This document shows positions 35,429 through 44,232 of a DNA stretch of 64,000 nucleotides, in pieces. Within the stretch, counting starts at the first letter, position 1; the number at the start of each line of letters is the position of its first letter. Below the pieces are notes generated by a model. It saw only the letters and a program-made list of their open reading frames with translations, searched no databases and was not told the DNA's origin. Both the position numbers and the translations under genes were made by a program. The stretch comes from Streptomyces sp. A2-16. Its GTDB lineage: Bacteria > Actinomycetota > Actinomycetes > Streptomycetales > Streptomycetaceae. Location of the stretch: positions 2,728,001 to 2,792,000 of the forward strand of contig NZ_CP063808.1 of NCBI RefSeq assembly GCF_018128905.1, given 5' to 3'.

Positions 35429-35700
35429 GCGACGTCCGGCGCGTGGAGATCGAGTACTGCACCCAGTGCCGCTGGCTGCCGCGGGCGGCCTGGCTGGCGC
35501 AGGAGTTGCTGACGACCTTCGAGACGGAGCTCTCCGAGCTGGCGCTGAAGCCCGGCACGGGCGGCGTCTTCGTGGTCCGCGTCGACGACGAGGTCGTCTG
35601 GGACCGCCGGGAACAGGGCTTCCCCGAGCCGACGGCGGTGAAGCAGGCCGTACGCGACCGAGTGGCCCCGGGAAAGTCCCTGGGCCACTCGGACAAGTGA
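35425..35700 (+). CDS. SelT/SelW/SelH (Rdx) family redox protein
   Basis: 91-residue thioredoxin-like protein with the CxxC motif in EYCTQCRWLPR (Cys12 and Cys15), the Cys form of the selenoprotein W/T/H family. The remainder, LKPGTGGVFVVRVDDEVVWD then a GFPEPTAVKQAVRD helix, matches the family. It probably acts in thiol redox or metal binding. It overlaps the HipA-like gene, so the pair is one transcription unit. Confidence 0.9.
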   Translation: MSDVRRVEIEYCTQCRWLPRAAWLAQELLTTFETELSELALKPGTGGVFVVRVDDEVVWDRREQGFPEPTAVKQAVRDRVAPGKSLGHSDK

Positions 35701-35712
35701 GCTTCCCGAGGA

Positions 35713-37347
35713 TCAGCCGCGCAGCTGCTCGTAGGCCGGCAGCGTGAGGAAGTCCGCGTAGTCGTCGTCGAGGGACACCTGGAGCAGCAGGTCGTGGGCC
35801 TGCTGCCAGTGGCCGGCCGCGAAGGCCTCCTCGCCGATCTCCTTGCGGATGTTCGAGAGCTCCTCGGCGGCGACCTCGCGGGCCAGCTCCGGGGTGGCCT
35901 TCACGGTGTTCCCGGCGTGCTCGAACTCCACGCCCGCGTTGATCCACTGCCAGATCTGCGAACGGGAGATCTCGGCGGTGGCCGCGTCCTCCATGAGGTT
36001 GAAGATGGCCACCGCGCCGAGCCCGCGCAGCCACGCCTCGATGTAACGGATGCCGACCTGGACCGCGTTGACGAGGCCGTTGTACGTCGGCTTCGCCTCC
36101 AGCGAGTCGATCGCGATGAGGTCGGCCGCCTCGACGTGGACGTCCTCGCGCAGGCAGTCCTTCTGGTTCGGCCGGTCGCCGAGGACCTTGTCGAAGGACT
36201 CCATGGCGATCGGGACCAGGTCGGGGTGGGCGACCCAGGACCCGTCGAAGCCGTCGCCGGCCTCACGGTCCTTGTCGGCGCGGACCTTCTCGAAGGCCAC
36301 CTTGTTGACCTCGGCGTCGCGGCGCGAGGGGATGAAGGCCGCCATGCCGCCGATCGCGTGCGCGCCGCGCTTGTGGCAGGTACGGACGAGGAGTTCGGTG
36401 TACGCCCGCATGAACGGGGCCGTCATCGTGACCGCGTTGCGGTCCGGCAGGACGAACTTGGCGCCGCCGTCACGGAAGTTCTTGACGATGGAGAACAGGT
36501 AGTCCCAGCGGCCCGCGTTCAACCCCGAGGCGTGGTCGCGCAGTTCGTAGAGGATCTCCTCCATCTCGTACGCGGCCGTGATCGTCTCGATCAGGACGGT
36601 CGCGCGGACGGTGCCCTGCGGGATGCCGCAGTACTCCTGCGCGAAGACGAACACGTCGTTCCACAGCCGCGCCTCGAGGTGCGACTCGGTCTTCGGGAGG
36701 TAGAAGTAGGGGCCCTTGCCGAGGTCGAGCAGCCGCTGGGCGTTGTGGAAGAAGTACAGGCCGAAGTCGACGAGCGCGCCCGGGACCTGGGCGCCGTCCG
36801 CGTCCACCAGGTGCCGCTCGTTCAGGTGCCAGCCCCGCGGGCGCATGACGACCGTGGCGAGCTCTTCGTCGGCCTTGAGCGCGTACGACTTTCCGGACCT
36901 CTCGTCCGTGAAGTCGATGTTCCGGGTGTACGCGTCGGCCAGGTTGACCTGCCCGAGGACGACGTTCTCCCAGGTCGGCGCCGAGGCGTCCTCGAAGTCC
37001 GCGAGCCACACCTTGGCCCCGGAGTTGAGGGCGTTGATGGTCATCTTGCGGTCGGTGGGGCCGGTGATCTCGACCCGGCGGTCGTCGAGGGCCGCGGGGG
37101 AGGGGGCCACCTTCCAGGAGTCGTCCGCGCGGATCGCGGCGGTCTCGGGGAGGAAGTCGAGCGTGGAGGTGCGGGCGATCTCGGCGCGGCGCTCGGCGCG
37201 GCGGGCGAGGAGTTCGTCACGCCGGGGCGTGAAACGGCGGTGCAGCTCGGCCACGAAGGCGAGGGCCGCCTCGGTGAGGACCTCCTCCTGCCGCGGCAGG
37301 GGCTCGGCGTCGACGATGGCCAGCGGGGACGGCGCTGGTGCGGACAT
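35713..37347 (-). CDS. aceB: Malate synthase A
   Basis: 544-residue enzyme condensing glyoxylate with acetyl-CoA to malate. The isoform-A length and signatures are present: NALNSGAKVWLADFEDASAP, VMRPRGWHLNERH, GPYFYLPKTESHLEARLWND, and VLIETITAAYEMEEILYEL with the Mg-binding Glu. It gives a second outlet for glyoxylate from allantoin besides Gcl. No isocitrate lyase lies nearby, which fits a purine role. Promoter with AllR-type operators at 37430-37471. Confidence 0.96.
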   Translation of the reverse strand: MSAPAPSPLAIVDAEPLPRQEEVLTEAALAFVAELHRRFTPRRDELLARRAERRAEIARTSTLDFLPETAAIRADDSWKVAPSPAALDDRRVEITGPTDRKMTINALNSGAKVWLADFEDASAPTWENVVLGQVNLADAYTRNIDFTDERSGKSYALKADEELATVVMRPRGWHLNERHLVDADGAQVPGALVDFGLYFFHNAQRLLDLGKGPYFYLPKTESHLEARLWNDVFVFAQEYCGIPQGTVRATVLIETITAAYEMEEILYELRDHASGLNAGRWDYLFSIVKNFRDGGAKFVLPDRNAVTMTAPFMRAYTELLVRTCHKRGAHAIGGMAAFIPSRRDAEVNKVAFEKVRADKDREAGDGFDGSWVAHPDLVPIAMESFDKVLGDRPNQKDCLREDVHVEAADLIAIDSLEAKPTYNGLVNAVQVGIRYIEAWLRGLGAVAIFNLMEDAATAEISRSQIWQWINAGVEFEHAGNTVKATPELAREVAAEELSNIRKEIGEEAFAAGHWQQAHDLLLQVSLDDDYADFLTLPAYEQLRG

Positions 37348-37429
37348 GTGCTGTCACTTCCTTCAGCGGTGGCACCGGGTGCCAGTCGAACCGGGTACGC
37401 GAGCGGCGCCCCTCGCAAGGGCAGGGCGC

Positions 37430-37471
37430 TTCTGAACAGTGGATACTAGTTTCCTTATCGTGGAAGTTCAA
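37430..37471 (-). promoter_or_regulatory. aceB promoter with tandem AllR-type operators
   Basis: On the coding strand TTGAAC (37466-37471), a 17-base spacer and TAGTAT (37443-37448) form the promoter. The spacer holds TTCCACGATAAGGAA (37451-37465) and the start region holds ATCCACTGTTCAGAA (37430-37444), 21 bp apart. Repressor bound here would block both elements. Confidence 0.75.
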
Positions 37472-37531
37472 TGGTTTGTTGATGTCGAGATTCTCCGGGT
37501 CGAGCAAAGGTGGCGCTGCGTGCCACCGCGT

Positions 37532-38131
37532 TCACTCAAGGTGCGCCAGATCCTCCGGCGTGTCGATGTCGTACGGCTCGGCCACGTCCCCGCACTCGAC
37601 GAGCGTGAGTGCGCCCCGGTGCTCCTTCAGATAGGCGCGTGCCCCCCGGTCGCCGGTCGCAGTCGCCGCGATCCCCGCCCAGTGCGCGGCACCGAGGAGC
37701 ACGGGGTGGCCGCGTACGCCGTCGTAGGCGGCCGAGGCGAGCGAGGTCTCGTCCTCGTACGCGCCGAGCACCCGGCGCACGGCCGCCGCCCCGATGCCGG
37801 GCTGGTCGACGAGTGAGACCAGCGCCGCCCGTGCCGGTGTTCCGGTCAGCGAGCCGAGCCCGGCCCGCAGCGACGACCCCATGCCGTCGGCCCACTCCGG
37901 GTTCTCCACGAGCACGCAGCCACCGAGCTCCGCCCGCTCCCGTACGGCCGCGGCGGCGGCGCCCAGGACCACGTGCACCCGGGTGCAGCCGGCCGCGCGC
38001 AGGACACCGACCGCGTGCTCGACGAGCGGACGGCCCCGGTGTTCGAGCAGCGCCTTGGGGTGCCCGCCGAGCCGACGCCCCGCCCCCGCGGCCAGGACCA
38101 CTCCGGCGACCTGCTGTTCGTTCTCCGTCAT
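37532..38131 (-). CDS. mocA: Molybdopterin nucleotidyltransferase (MobA/MocA-like)
   Basis: 199-residue nucleotidyltransferase. LAAGAGRRLGGHPKALLEHRG is the GTP/CTP-binding signature, LVSLVDQPGIGAAAV the metal-binding Asp region, and YDGVRGHPVLLG and YDIDTPEDLA mark the MocA/CTP:molybdopterin cytidylyltransferase branch. That cofactor is needed by xanthine dehydrogenase, which ties it to the purine genes around it, though XDH itself is outside the window. ATG at 38131 has only a weak AGGA. Confidence 0.85.
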   Translation of the reverse strand: MTENEQQVAGVVLAAGAGRRLGGHPKALLEHRGRPLVEHAVGVLRAAGCTRVHVVLGAAAAAVRERAELGGCVLVENPEWADGMGSSLRAGLGSLTGTPARAALVSLVDQPGIGAAAVRRVLGAYEDETSLASAAYDGVRGHPVLLGAAHWAGIAATATGDRGARAYLKEHRGALTLVECGDVAEPYDIDTPEDLAHLE

Positions 38132-38309
38132 GCGTCCTGCATACCTGACATGCCGGGGTGGGCCGGGTTTCCACGGGCTGAATTTCGGTCCGCACGGTGG
38201 CGCACGGCGGCCCGCGTGGCGTTTACTGACCCGCGTCCCTTGGCGCCCGACCAACGTCACAGGGGCTTCACGACGCTGGGGCGCACGAAGGTGTGCGAGG
38301 GGGAGAGCT

Positions 38310-38621
38310 GTGTTGCGGAGCTTGGGGCAGAGGCCAGTGACCGGCAGCGACAACGATCCGAGAGTGGCGGAACTGCGGACCGCGGTATCCCGGCTGCGCC
38401 GCCAACTCGCCGCGCACCCGGCCGATTTCCCCGACCGGGGCATCGCCGAGGACGAACTCGCCGCACTGGCCGCCATGACGATCGACGGCACCCCCGAAGT
38501 CCCGCGCCTGCGGCGGTCGTTGCTGCTGATCGCGGGGGCGATCGGATCGGTGAGCGCGCTGTCGCGGGGGCTGACGGCGGTACGGGACGCGGTGGAGCTG
38601 TTCGGGGAGCCGCGCCGTTAG
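38310..38621 (+). CDS. Small DUF5955-like helical protein
   Basis: 103 residues from the GTG at 38310 (GGAG close upstream); a GTG at 38337 is also possible. An N-terminal helix (DPRVAELRTAVSRLRRQLAA), a turn with GIAEDELAALAAM, then PEVPRLRRSLLLIAGAIGSV and SALSRGLTAVRDAV. The same two-part layout occurs in the 131-residue protein at 18296, which suggests a shared family; I recall it as DUF5955, unverified. It overlaps the convergent gene at 38618 by 4 bases. Function unknown. Confidence 0.75.
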   Translation: MLRSLGQRPVTGSDNDPRVAELRTAVSRLRRQLAAHPADFPDRGIAEDELAALAAMTIDGTPEVPRLRRSLLLIAGAIGSVSALSRGLTAVRDAVELFGEPRR

Positions 38622-39301
38622 GGAAACGTGCCCCGGTACCCCTTGTGCGTGCCGCGGTGCTCGAACTCCGGGCAGAGCCAGGTCTCCTGGACGAACTCGG
38701 TGAGGTCGTCCCAGATCGCGAAGATGCCCGTCGGACCGTGCTTGGCGTCCACCCGCCGGTAACGGTCCTTCGCGTCCCGGAAACAGGCCAGCCCGGCCAT
38801 CAGTCCGTTGCCGAGAGGGTTGTAGTCGGACCACGCGCACGAGACGCAGGCCCGCAACCGGGCGGCTCGCGGCAGTGCCCGCTGGATGTCTCGCAGCGCC
38901 TCCTCGAAGTCGTCCCGCATCCTCCCGCTGCGGAACTCGTGCCCGTCCAGGTGCAGGGTGGTGGTCAGGTTCTGCAGGTCCGGCCCGGGCCGGGGGCCCG
39001 CCGGATCCCCGAGCCGCAGAAGGCAGTGCAGCATGCCCGGCCGCACGCCGCTGCCCCTGACGTCGACGGGTAGGGGCGTCTCCCATTCCAGGAGGCAGAA
39101 GTACAGCGCCCCGTCCCGGAACGAGAACATCTGCTCGGGTGGCTCCCCGCCCAGCGCGCCCAGATCGTCCATGGTGTCGCCCTCGAAGAGGACGCCCCTG
39201 ATCGTCGTACGGATCGACTCCCGGCCGTCGGACTCGAAGACGACGTCCTCGGTGCCGTGCCGGTCCGTGTACCGCCCCGGCCAGCGCTGTACGGCGGTCA
39301 C
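38618..39301 (-). CDS. Hypothetical protein in the allR operon
   Basis: 227 residues, not recognised. It has a beta-rich N-terminus (QRWPGRYTDRHGTEDVVFES, TTIRGVLFEGD), a central acidic helix, and Cys-containing segments LRACVSCAWSDYNPLGNG and LACFRDAKDRYR toward the end. The GTG overlaps the allR stop (GTGA), so it is translated with allR and shares its control. No signal peptide. The CxxC next to a Tyr could bind metal, but nothing firm. Function unknown. Confidence 0.8.
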   Translation of the reverse strand: MTAVQRWPGRYTDRHGTEDVVFESDGRESIRTTIRGVLFEGDTMDDLGALGGEPPEQMFSFRDGALYFCLLEWETPLPVDVRGSGVRPGMLHCLLRLGDPAGPRPGPDLQNLTTTLHLDGHEFRSGRMRDDFEEALRDIQRALPRAARLRACVSCAWSDYNPLGNGLMAGLACFRDAKDRYRRVDAKHGPTGIFAIWDDLTEFVQETWLCPEFEHRGTHKGYRGTFP

Positions 39302-40092
39302 GCCGGGTTCTGGCTCGCCAGCGCCTCGGACAGCTCGCCGGCCACCTGCTGCAGCACCGGCACGATCTTCTCCGTGGCCGCCTCCGTGACCCGCCCCGCC
39401 GGACCGGAGATCGAAATGGCCGCGGCGGTGGGGGAGTTGGGCACCGACACCGCGAGGCAGCGGACGCCGATCTCCTGCTCGTTGTCGTCGACCGCGTAGC
39501 CCTGGCCGCGTACGTCCGCGAGGGCCGCGAGGAAGCCGTCCGGTGTGGTGATCGTCTTCTCCGTCGCCGCCGGCATGCCGGTCCGGGCGAGAAGGGCACG
39601 CACCTCGTCGTCGGGGGTGTTGGCGAGCAGGGCCTTGCCGACGCCGGTGGAGTGCGGCAGGACGCGTCGGCCGACCTCGGTGAACATCCGCATCGAGTGC
39701 TTGGAGGGCACCTGGGCGACGTAGACGATCTCGTCCCCGTCGAGCAGTGCCATGTTGGCCGTCTCGCCGGTCTCCTCGACCAGGCGGGCCAGGTAGGGAC
39801 GGGCCCAGGTGCCGAGCAGCCGGGAGGCCGACTCGCCGAGGCGGATCAGTCGGGGGCCGAGGGCGTAGCGCCGGTTGGGCTGCTGACGGACGTATCCGCA
39901 GGACACCAGCGTCCGCATCAGGCGGTGGATGGTGGGCAGCGGCAGCCCGCTGCTCGCGGCCAACTCGCTCAGTCCGACCTCTCCGCCCGCGTCCGCCATC
40001 CGTTCCAGCAGATCGAAGGCGCGCTCGAGGGACTGGACCCCGCCACCGGCGGACTTGGCGGAGTCGGTGGTGCTGGCGCTGGACGTCGGCAC
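39298..40092 (-). CDS. allR: IclR-family repressor of allantoin genes
   Basis: 264-residue IclR-type regulator. The winged HTH is at about 18-80 (LERAFDLLERMADAGGEVGL, then LPLPTIHRLMRTLVSCGYV), followed by the effector-binding domain with DGDEIVYVAQVPSKHSMRMF, LPHSTGVGKALLA and YAVDDNEQEIGVRCLAVSV. It sits divergent from allantoinase, as S. coelicolor AllR does, and is expected to respond to glyoxylate or allantoin-pathway metabolites. Tandem operators cover its own promoter, so it is autoregulated. It should control the five promoters in this window. Confidence 0.93.
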   Translation of the reverse strand: MPTSSASTTDSAKSAGGGVQSLERAFDLLERMADAGGEVGLSELAASSGLPLPTIHRLMRTLVSCGYVRQQPNRRYALGPRLIRLGESASRLLGTWARPYLARLVEETGETANMALLDGDEIVYVAQVPSKHSMRMFTEVGRRVLPHSTGVGKALLANTPDDEVRALLARTGMPAATEKTITTPDGFLAALADVRGQGYAVDDNEQEIGVRCLAVSVPNSPTAAAISISGPAGRVTEAATEKIVPVLQQVAGELSEALASQNPA

Positions 40093-40185
40093 GGCGCGTT
40101 CCTTTCGGAGCTGCCTTTCGGGTCTGGGCAGGAGGGCAGAAGCCTACCCGGCAGTCGGTTGACTCCCCGCTGGTGCATAGCTACG

Positions 40186-40228
40186 TTCTGTATGACGGAA
40201 TACTAATTCCACCTTGTGGAAACGTCCA
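40186..40228 (-). promoter_or_regulatory. allR promoter with tandem operators
   Basis: On the coding strand TGGACG (40223-40228), 17 bases, TAGTAT (40200-40205). Operators TTCCACAAGGTGGAA (40207-40221, in the spacer) and TTCCGTCATACAGAA (40186-40200) are 21 bp apart, exactly as at aceB. Confidence 0.75.
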
Positions 40229-40293
40229 GAGTGTCGACGGCGGATGTCCTGGGGGGAAGTGTGCCCTTGACGGCGGTCGAGCGGGAGTGAAGA

Positions 40294-40329
40294 CTCCTTC
40301 AACAGAAAGTTGAATTCCGTTACGCGGAA
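40294..40329 (+). promoter_or_regulatory. allB promoter-proximal operators
   Basis: TTCCGTTACGCGGAA (40315-40329) is a strong copy. A degenerate partner CTCCTTCAACAGAAA (40294-40308) lies 21 bp upstream and matches 6 of 8 defined positions. TTCAACAGAAAGTTGAA (40298-40314) overlaps as a second palindrome. The allantoinase start is 27 bases downstream. Confidence 0.65.
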
Positions 40330-40355
40330 GTTAACGGCGGCAGAGAGGGGTCCGG

Positions 40356-41693
40356 GTGTCCGAGACTGAACTGGTGCTGCGCTCGACGCGCGTCATCACA
40401 CCCGAGGGGACGCGGCCCGCGTCCGTCGCGGTCGCTGACGGGAAGATCACGGCCGTGCTGCCGTACGAGGCTCCCCTGCCCGGGGGCACCCGCCTCGAGG
40501 ACCTCGGGGACGACGTCCTGCTGCCCGGCCTGGTCGACACCCACGTGCACGTCAACGACCCCGGCCGCACCGAGTGGGAGGGCTTCTGGACCGCCACGCG
40601 CGCGGCGGCCGCCGGCGGCATCACCACCCTCGTCGACATGCCGCTCAACTCCCTCCCGCCCACGACGACGGTCGAGAACCTCCGTACGAAGCGTGCGGTC
40701 GCCGCCGACAAGGCCCACATCGACGTCGGCTTCTGGGGCGGCGCCCTGCCCGACAACGTCAAGGACCTGCGGCCGCTGCACGAGTCGGGTGTCTTCGGCT
40801 TCAAGGCGTTCCTGTCGCCCTCCGGCGTCGACGAGTTCCCGCATCTCGACCAGGACGGGCTCGCCCGGTCGCTGGCCGAGATCGCCTCCTTCGGCGGTCT
40901 GCTGATCGTGCACGCCGAGGACCCGCACCACCTGGAGGCCGCACCGCAGCAGGGCGGTCCCCGGTACGCCGACTTCCTGGCCTCCCGCCCGCGTGACGCC
41001 GAGGACACGGCGATCGCCCAACTCATCGCCCAGGCCAAGCGGTTGGACGCGCGCGTGCACGTCCTCCACCTGTCGTCCTCCGACGCGCTCCCGCTGATCG
41101 CCCGGGCCAAGGCGGACGGCGTCCGCGTCACCGTCGAGACCTGCCCGCACTACCTCACCCTCACCGCCGAGGAAGTCCCGGACGGGGCAAGCGAGTTCAA
41201 GTGCTGCCCGCCCATCCGGGAGTCCGCCAACCAGGACCTGCTGTGGCAGGCGCTGGCCGACGGCACCATCGACTGCGTGGTCACCGACCACTCGCCGTCC
41301 ACGGCCGACCTGAAGACGGACGACTTCGCCACCGCGTGGGGCGGCATCTCGGGCCTCCAGCTGAGCCTGGCGGCCGTCTGGACGGAGGCCCGCAAGCGCG
41401 GCCACTCCCTGGAGGACGTGGTCCGCTGGATGTCCGCGCGGACCGCTCAACTGGTCGGCCTGGACCGCAAGGGCGCCATCGAGGCCGGCCGCGACGCCGA
41501 CTTCGCGGTCCTCGCGCCCGACGACACCTTCACCGTCGACCCGGCGGCCCTCCAGCACCGCAACCGCGTCACCGCGTACGCGGGCAAGACCCTGTACGGC
41601 GTGGTCAGGTCGACCTGGCTGCGCGGCGAACGCATCGTCGCGGACGGCGAGTTCACTGCTCCCCGGGGCCGACTGCTCACCCGTACCCCCTGA
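40356..41693 (+). CDS. allB: Allantoinase
   Basis: 445-residue dihydroorotase-like amidohydrolase that opens allantoin to allantoate. The metal motif is [33 protein letters not shown] contains the Lys that is carbamylated; further ligands are the His residues in HAEDPHH and LHLSSSDAL and the Asp in VTDHSPST. Length and order match AllB. The GTG at 40356 follows AGAGAGGGG. It is divergent from allR and followed after 31 bases by allantoicase. Confidence 0.95.
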   Translation: MSETELVLRSTRVITPEGTRPASVAVADGKITAVLPYEAPLPGGTRLEDLGDDVLLPGLVDTHVHVNDPGRTEWEGFWTATRAAAAGGITTLVDMPLNSLPPTTTVENLRTKRAVAADKAHIDVGFWGGALPDNVKDLRPLHESGVFGFKAFLSPSGVDEFPHLDQDGLARSLAEIASFGGLLIVHAEDPHHLEAAPQQGGPRYADFLASRPRDAEDTAIAQLIAQAKRLDARVHVLHLSSSDALPLIARAKADGVRVTVETCPHYLTLTAEEVPDGASEFKCCPPIRESANQDLLWQALADGTIDCVVTDHSPSTADLKTDDFATAWGGISGLQLSLAAVWTEARKRGHSLEDVVRWMSARTAQLVGLDRKGAIEAGRDADFAVLAPDDTFTVDPAALQHRNRVTAYAGKTLYGVVRSTWLRGERIVADGEFTAPRGRLLTRTP

Positions 41694-41724
41694 CCCACCC
41701 GCACCGGCCCACTCCGAAAGGCAC

Positions 41725-42846
41725 ATGTACGTGACGGCGATTCCCAGCTTCACCGGTGACGCGAACCCGTACGGCGGCGGTGACCCGTACGCGGACTACC
41801 GCACCGCCGACTTCCCCTTCACCCAGTACGCCGACCTCGCCGCACGGACACTCGGTGCCTCGGTCGTCGCCGCCAACGACGAGTTCTTCGCCCAGCGCGA
41901 GAACCTGCTGATCCCCGGGCGGGCCGAGTTCGACCCCGAGCACTTCGGGCACAAGGGCAAGATCATGGACGGCTGGGAGACACGGCGCCGCCGAGGCGCC
42001 TCGGCCGAGCACCCCTGGCCGACGGCCGAGGACCACGACTGGGCGCTGGTGCGCCTGGGCGCGCCCGGCGTGATCCGGGGGATCGTCGTCGACACGGCGC
42101 ACTTCCGCGGCAACTACCCGCAGGCGGTGTCGGTCGAGGGCACGAGCGTCCCCGGCTCCCCGTCCCCGCAGGAGCTGCTGGGCGACGACGTGAAGTGGAC
42201 GACGCTGGTCCCGCGGACACCCGTCGGCGGCCATGCGGCGAACGGCTTCGAGGTCGCCCTGGAGCAGCGCTTCACCCACCTGCGGGTCAACCAGCACCCC
42301 GACGGCGGCATCGCCCGCCTGCGCGTGCACGGCGAGGTCGTCCCGGACCCGGCGTGGCTGGAGGTCCTCGGCACCTTCGACGTGGTCGCCCTGGAGAACG
42401 GCGGCCGGGCGGAGGACGCGTCCAACCTCTTCTACTCACCGGCCTCCAACACCATCCAGCCGGGCCGCTCCCGCAAGATGGACGACGGCTGGGAGACCCG
42501 CCGTCGCCGCGACCGGGGCAACGACTGGATCAGCTATCGCCTCGTGGCCCAGTCCCGGATCCGGGCGGTCGAGATCGACACGGCGTATCTGAAGGGGAAC
42601 AGCGCGGGCTGGGCCTCGGTGTCGGTCCGCGACGGCGAGGACGGCGACTGGCGCGAGATCCTCCCGCGCACGAGACTGCAGCCCGACACGAACCACCGCT
42701 TCGTCCTGGACGCTCCGGCGGTGGGCACGCACGCGCGCGTGGACATCTTCCCGGACGGAGGGATCTCGCGCCTGCGGCTGTTCGGTTCCCTGACGGACAC
42801 CGGCGCGGCCGCGCTGTCGGCGAGGCACCAGGAGCTGGGCGGCTGA
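41725..42846 (+). CDS. alc: Allantoicase
   Basis: 373-residue enzyme cleaving allantoate to ureidoglycolate and urea. The two-lobed repeat is obvious: KIMDGWETRRRRG in the first half and RKMDDGWETRRRRDRGNDWI in the second, each followed by a jelly-roll with VDTAHFRGNYPQ or IDTAYLKGNSAG and a HPDGGIARLR / FPDGGISRLRL end. It forms an operon with allB. It is terminated by the hairpin at 42859. Confidence 0.96.
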   Translation: MYVTAIPSFTGDANPYGGGDPYADYRTADFPFTQYADLAARTLGASVVAANDEFFAQRENLLIPGRAEFDPEHFGHKGKIMDGWETRRRRGASAEHPWPTAEDHDWALVRLGAPGVIRGIVVDTAHFRGNYPQAVSVEGTSVPGSPSPQELLGDDVKWTTLVPRTPVGGHAANGFEVALEQRFTHLRVNQHPDGGIARLRVHGEVVPDPAWLEVLGTFDVVALENGGRAEDASNLFYSPASNTIQPGRSRKMDDGWETRRRRDRGNDWISYRLVAQSRIRAVEIDTAYLKGNSAGWASVSVRDGEDGDWREILPRTRLQPDTNHRFVLDAPAVGTHARVDIFPDGGISRLRLFGSLTDTGAAALSARHQELGG

Positions 42847-42858
42847 AGCCGGGCCCTT

Positions 42859-42894
42859 GCCCCCGTGGCTCCCCCGAAAAGGGGCCGCGGGGGC
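42859..42894. terminator. Bidirectional terminator
   Basis: A 14-bp stem (GCCCCCGTGG...CCCC with GGGG...CCGCGGGGGC) with a two-base bulge and a CGAAAA loop lies between the convergent allantoicase and SDR genes. Confidence 0.7.
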
Positions 42895-42930
42895 GTGCCC
42901 CGCCCCGGGGCGTGAGGGAGTGCGTTCACC

Positions 42931-43677
42931 TCATGCCGCGTGCCCTCCGTCCACCGAGAACTCCGCACCGGTGACGTACTCCGCGTCCGCCAGGTACGCC
43001 ACCATCGACGCCACTTCCTCCGCCGTCCCGAACCTCCCCACCGCGGTCATCGCGGCCTGCCCCGCCGCGAACGGACCGTCAGCCGGATTCATGTCCGTGT
43101 CCACGGGCCCGGGATGCACGATGTTCGCCGTGATCCCCCGCGGCCCCAGCTCCCGCGCCAGGGCCTTCGTCAGCCCGATCAGCGCCGACTTGCTCGTCGC
43201 GTACAGGGTTCCGCCAGGGCCGGGCACCCGCTGTGTCATACAGCTGCCGATCGTGATGATCCGCCCCCCGTCCCGCATCCGGGCGGCCGCTGCCTGAGAG
43301 GCCAGGAACACCCCGCGCACGTTGACGGCCAGTACGCGGTCGACCTCCATGAGGGACAGCTCGCCCAACGGCCCGAGCACCCCCACGCCCGCGTTGTTCA
43401 CCAGCACGTCCAGCCCGCCGAGCGCCTCCGCCGTACGCAGCACCGCCCCGGCCGCCTCCTGCGAGTCCGCCGAGTCGGCCCGCAGCGCGACGGCCCGGCG
43501 CCCCAGCGCCTCCACGCGCCGGACCACCTGTGCGGCCGCCTCCTTGGCGTCCACGTACGTCACGGCCACGTCCGCGCCCTCCCGCGCCAGCCGCACCGCC
43601 GTGGCCGCACCGATCCCGCGAGCGCCCCCGGTGACGAGCGCGACCTTGCCGTTCAGAGTTCCGTGAGCAGTTGTCAT
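42931..43677 (-). CDS. Short-chain dehydrogenase/reductase
   Basis: 248-residue classical SDR. GGARGIGAATAV is the NAD(P) loop, NNAGVG follows, and the active site is ITIGSCM...YATSKSALIG with Ser, Tyr and Lys in place. The end AEYVTGAEFSVDGGHAA is family typical. It resembles a 3-oxoacyl-ACP-reductase-like or glucose dehydrogenase-like SDR; the substrate cannot be assigned. Start ATG 43677, GGGATGGG upstream. Divergent from the secreted RNase. Confidence 0.92.
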   Translation of the reverse strand: MTTAHGTLNGKVALVTGGARGIGAATAVRLAREGADVAVTYVDAKEAAAQVVRRVEALGRRAVALRADSADSQEAAGAVLRTAEALGGLDVLVNNAGVGVLGPLGELSLMEVDRVLAVNVRGVFLASQAAAARMRDGGRIITIGSCMTQRVPGPGGTLYATSKSALIGLTKALARELGPRGITANIVHPGPVDTDMNPADGPFAAGQAAMTAVGRFGTAEEVASMVAYLADAEYVTGAEFSVDGGHAA

Positions 43678-43795
43678 GCCACCCATCCCACCGGCCGGCC
43701 GCGCGAACCGCTGGCGGCGAACGGACACGGAGCTCGCCCGAGGTTAACTCCCTGCAAACTCATCGGACTTGCCGGGAAAATCTCCGCAGTTGTCA

Positions 43796-43826
43796 TTGAC
43801 ATGCCACTGTCTACGCGCGTCATCAT
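43796..43826 (+). promoter_or_regulatory. RNase gene promoter, probably leaderless
   Basis: TTGACA (43796-43801), a 19-base spacer and CATCAT (43821-43826) predict initiation at 43833, the A of the start ATG. No Shine-Dalgarno is present. Spacer is long, so moderate support. Confidence 0.4.
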
Positions 43827-43832
43827 GACGGC

Positions 43833-44222
43833 ATGAGATTCCCCCCACGGATCACACGCACCGGCGCCGCCGCGGCCGTCCTGTCCGCTCTCCTCATCGG
43901 CGGCACCGTCACCACCGCCACCCCGGCGGCCGCCGCGGTCGGCAGCATCTGCTACACCAAGCTGCCCTCCCAGGCCCACGACACCCTGGACCTGATCGAC
44001 CAGGGCGGCCCCTACCCCTACTCCCAGGACGGCAGCGTCTTCCAGAACAGGGAAAGCGTCCTGCCCAGCCAGTCGACCGGTTACTACCACGAGTACACGG
44101 TGATCACGCCGGGTTCCTCCACGCGCGGGGCGCGCCGGATCGTCACCGGTCAGAAGAGCCAGGAGGACTACTACACGGCGGACCACTACGCCACGTTCAA
44201 CCTGGTCAACTACGGCTGCTGA
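43833..44222 (+). CDS. Secreted guanyl-specific ribonuclease (RNase Sa type)
   Basis: 129 residues: signal peptide of about 35, then a 94-residue domain closely matching RNase Sa. Expected catalytic residues are present: Glu87 in HEYTVITPG, Arg102 in ARRIV, and His118 in ADHYATF. Cys40 and Cys129 form the single disulfide; the extra Cys of RNase Sa in the RRI loop is Thr here. It cleaves RNA after guanosine outside the cell. No barstar-like inhibitor gene is next to it. Confidence 0.96.
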   Translation: MRFPPRITRTGAAAAVLSALLIGGTVTTATPAAAAVGSICYTKLPSQAHDTLDLIDQGGPYPYSQDGSVFQNRESVLPSQSTGYYHEYTVITPGSSTRGARRIVTGQKSQEDYYTADHYATFNLVNYGC

Positions 44223-44232
44223 CAGCGCGTCG

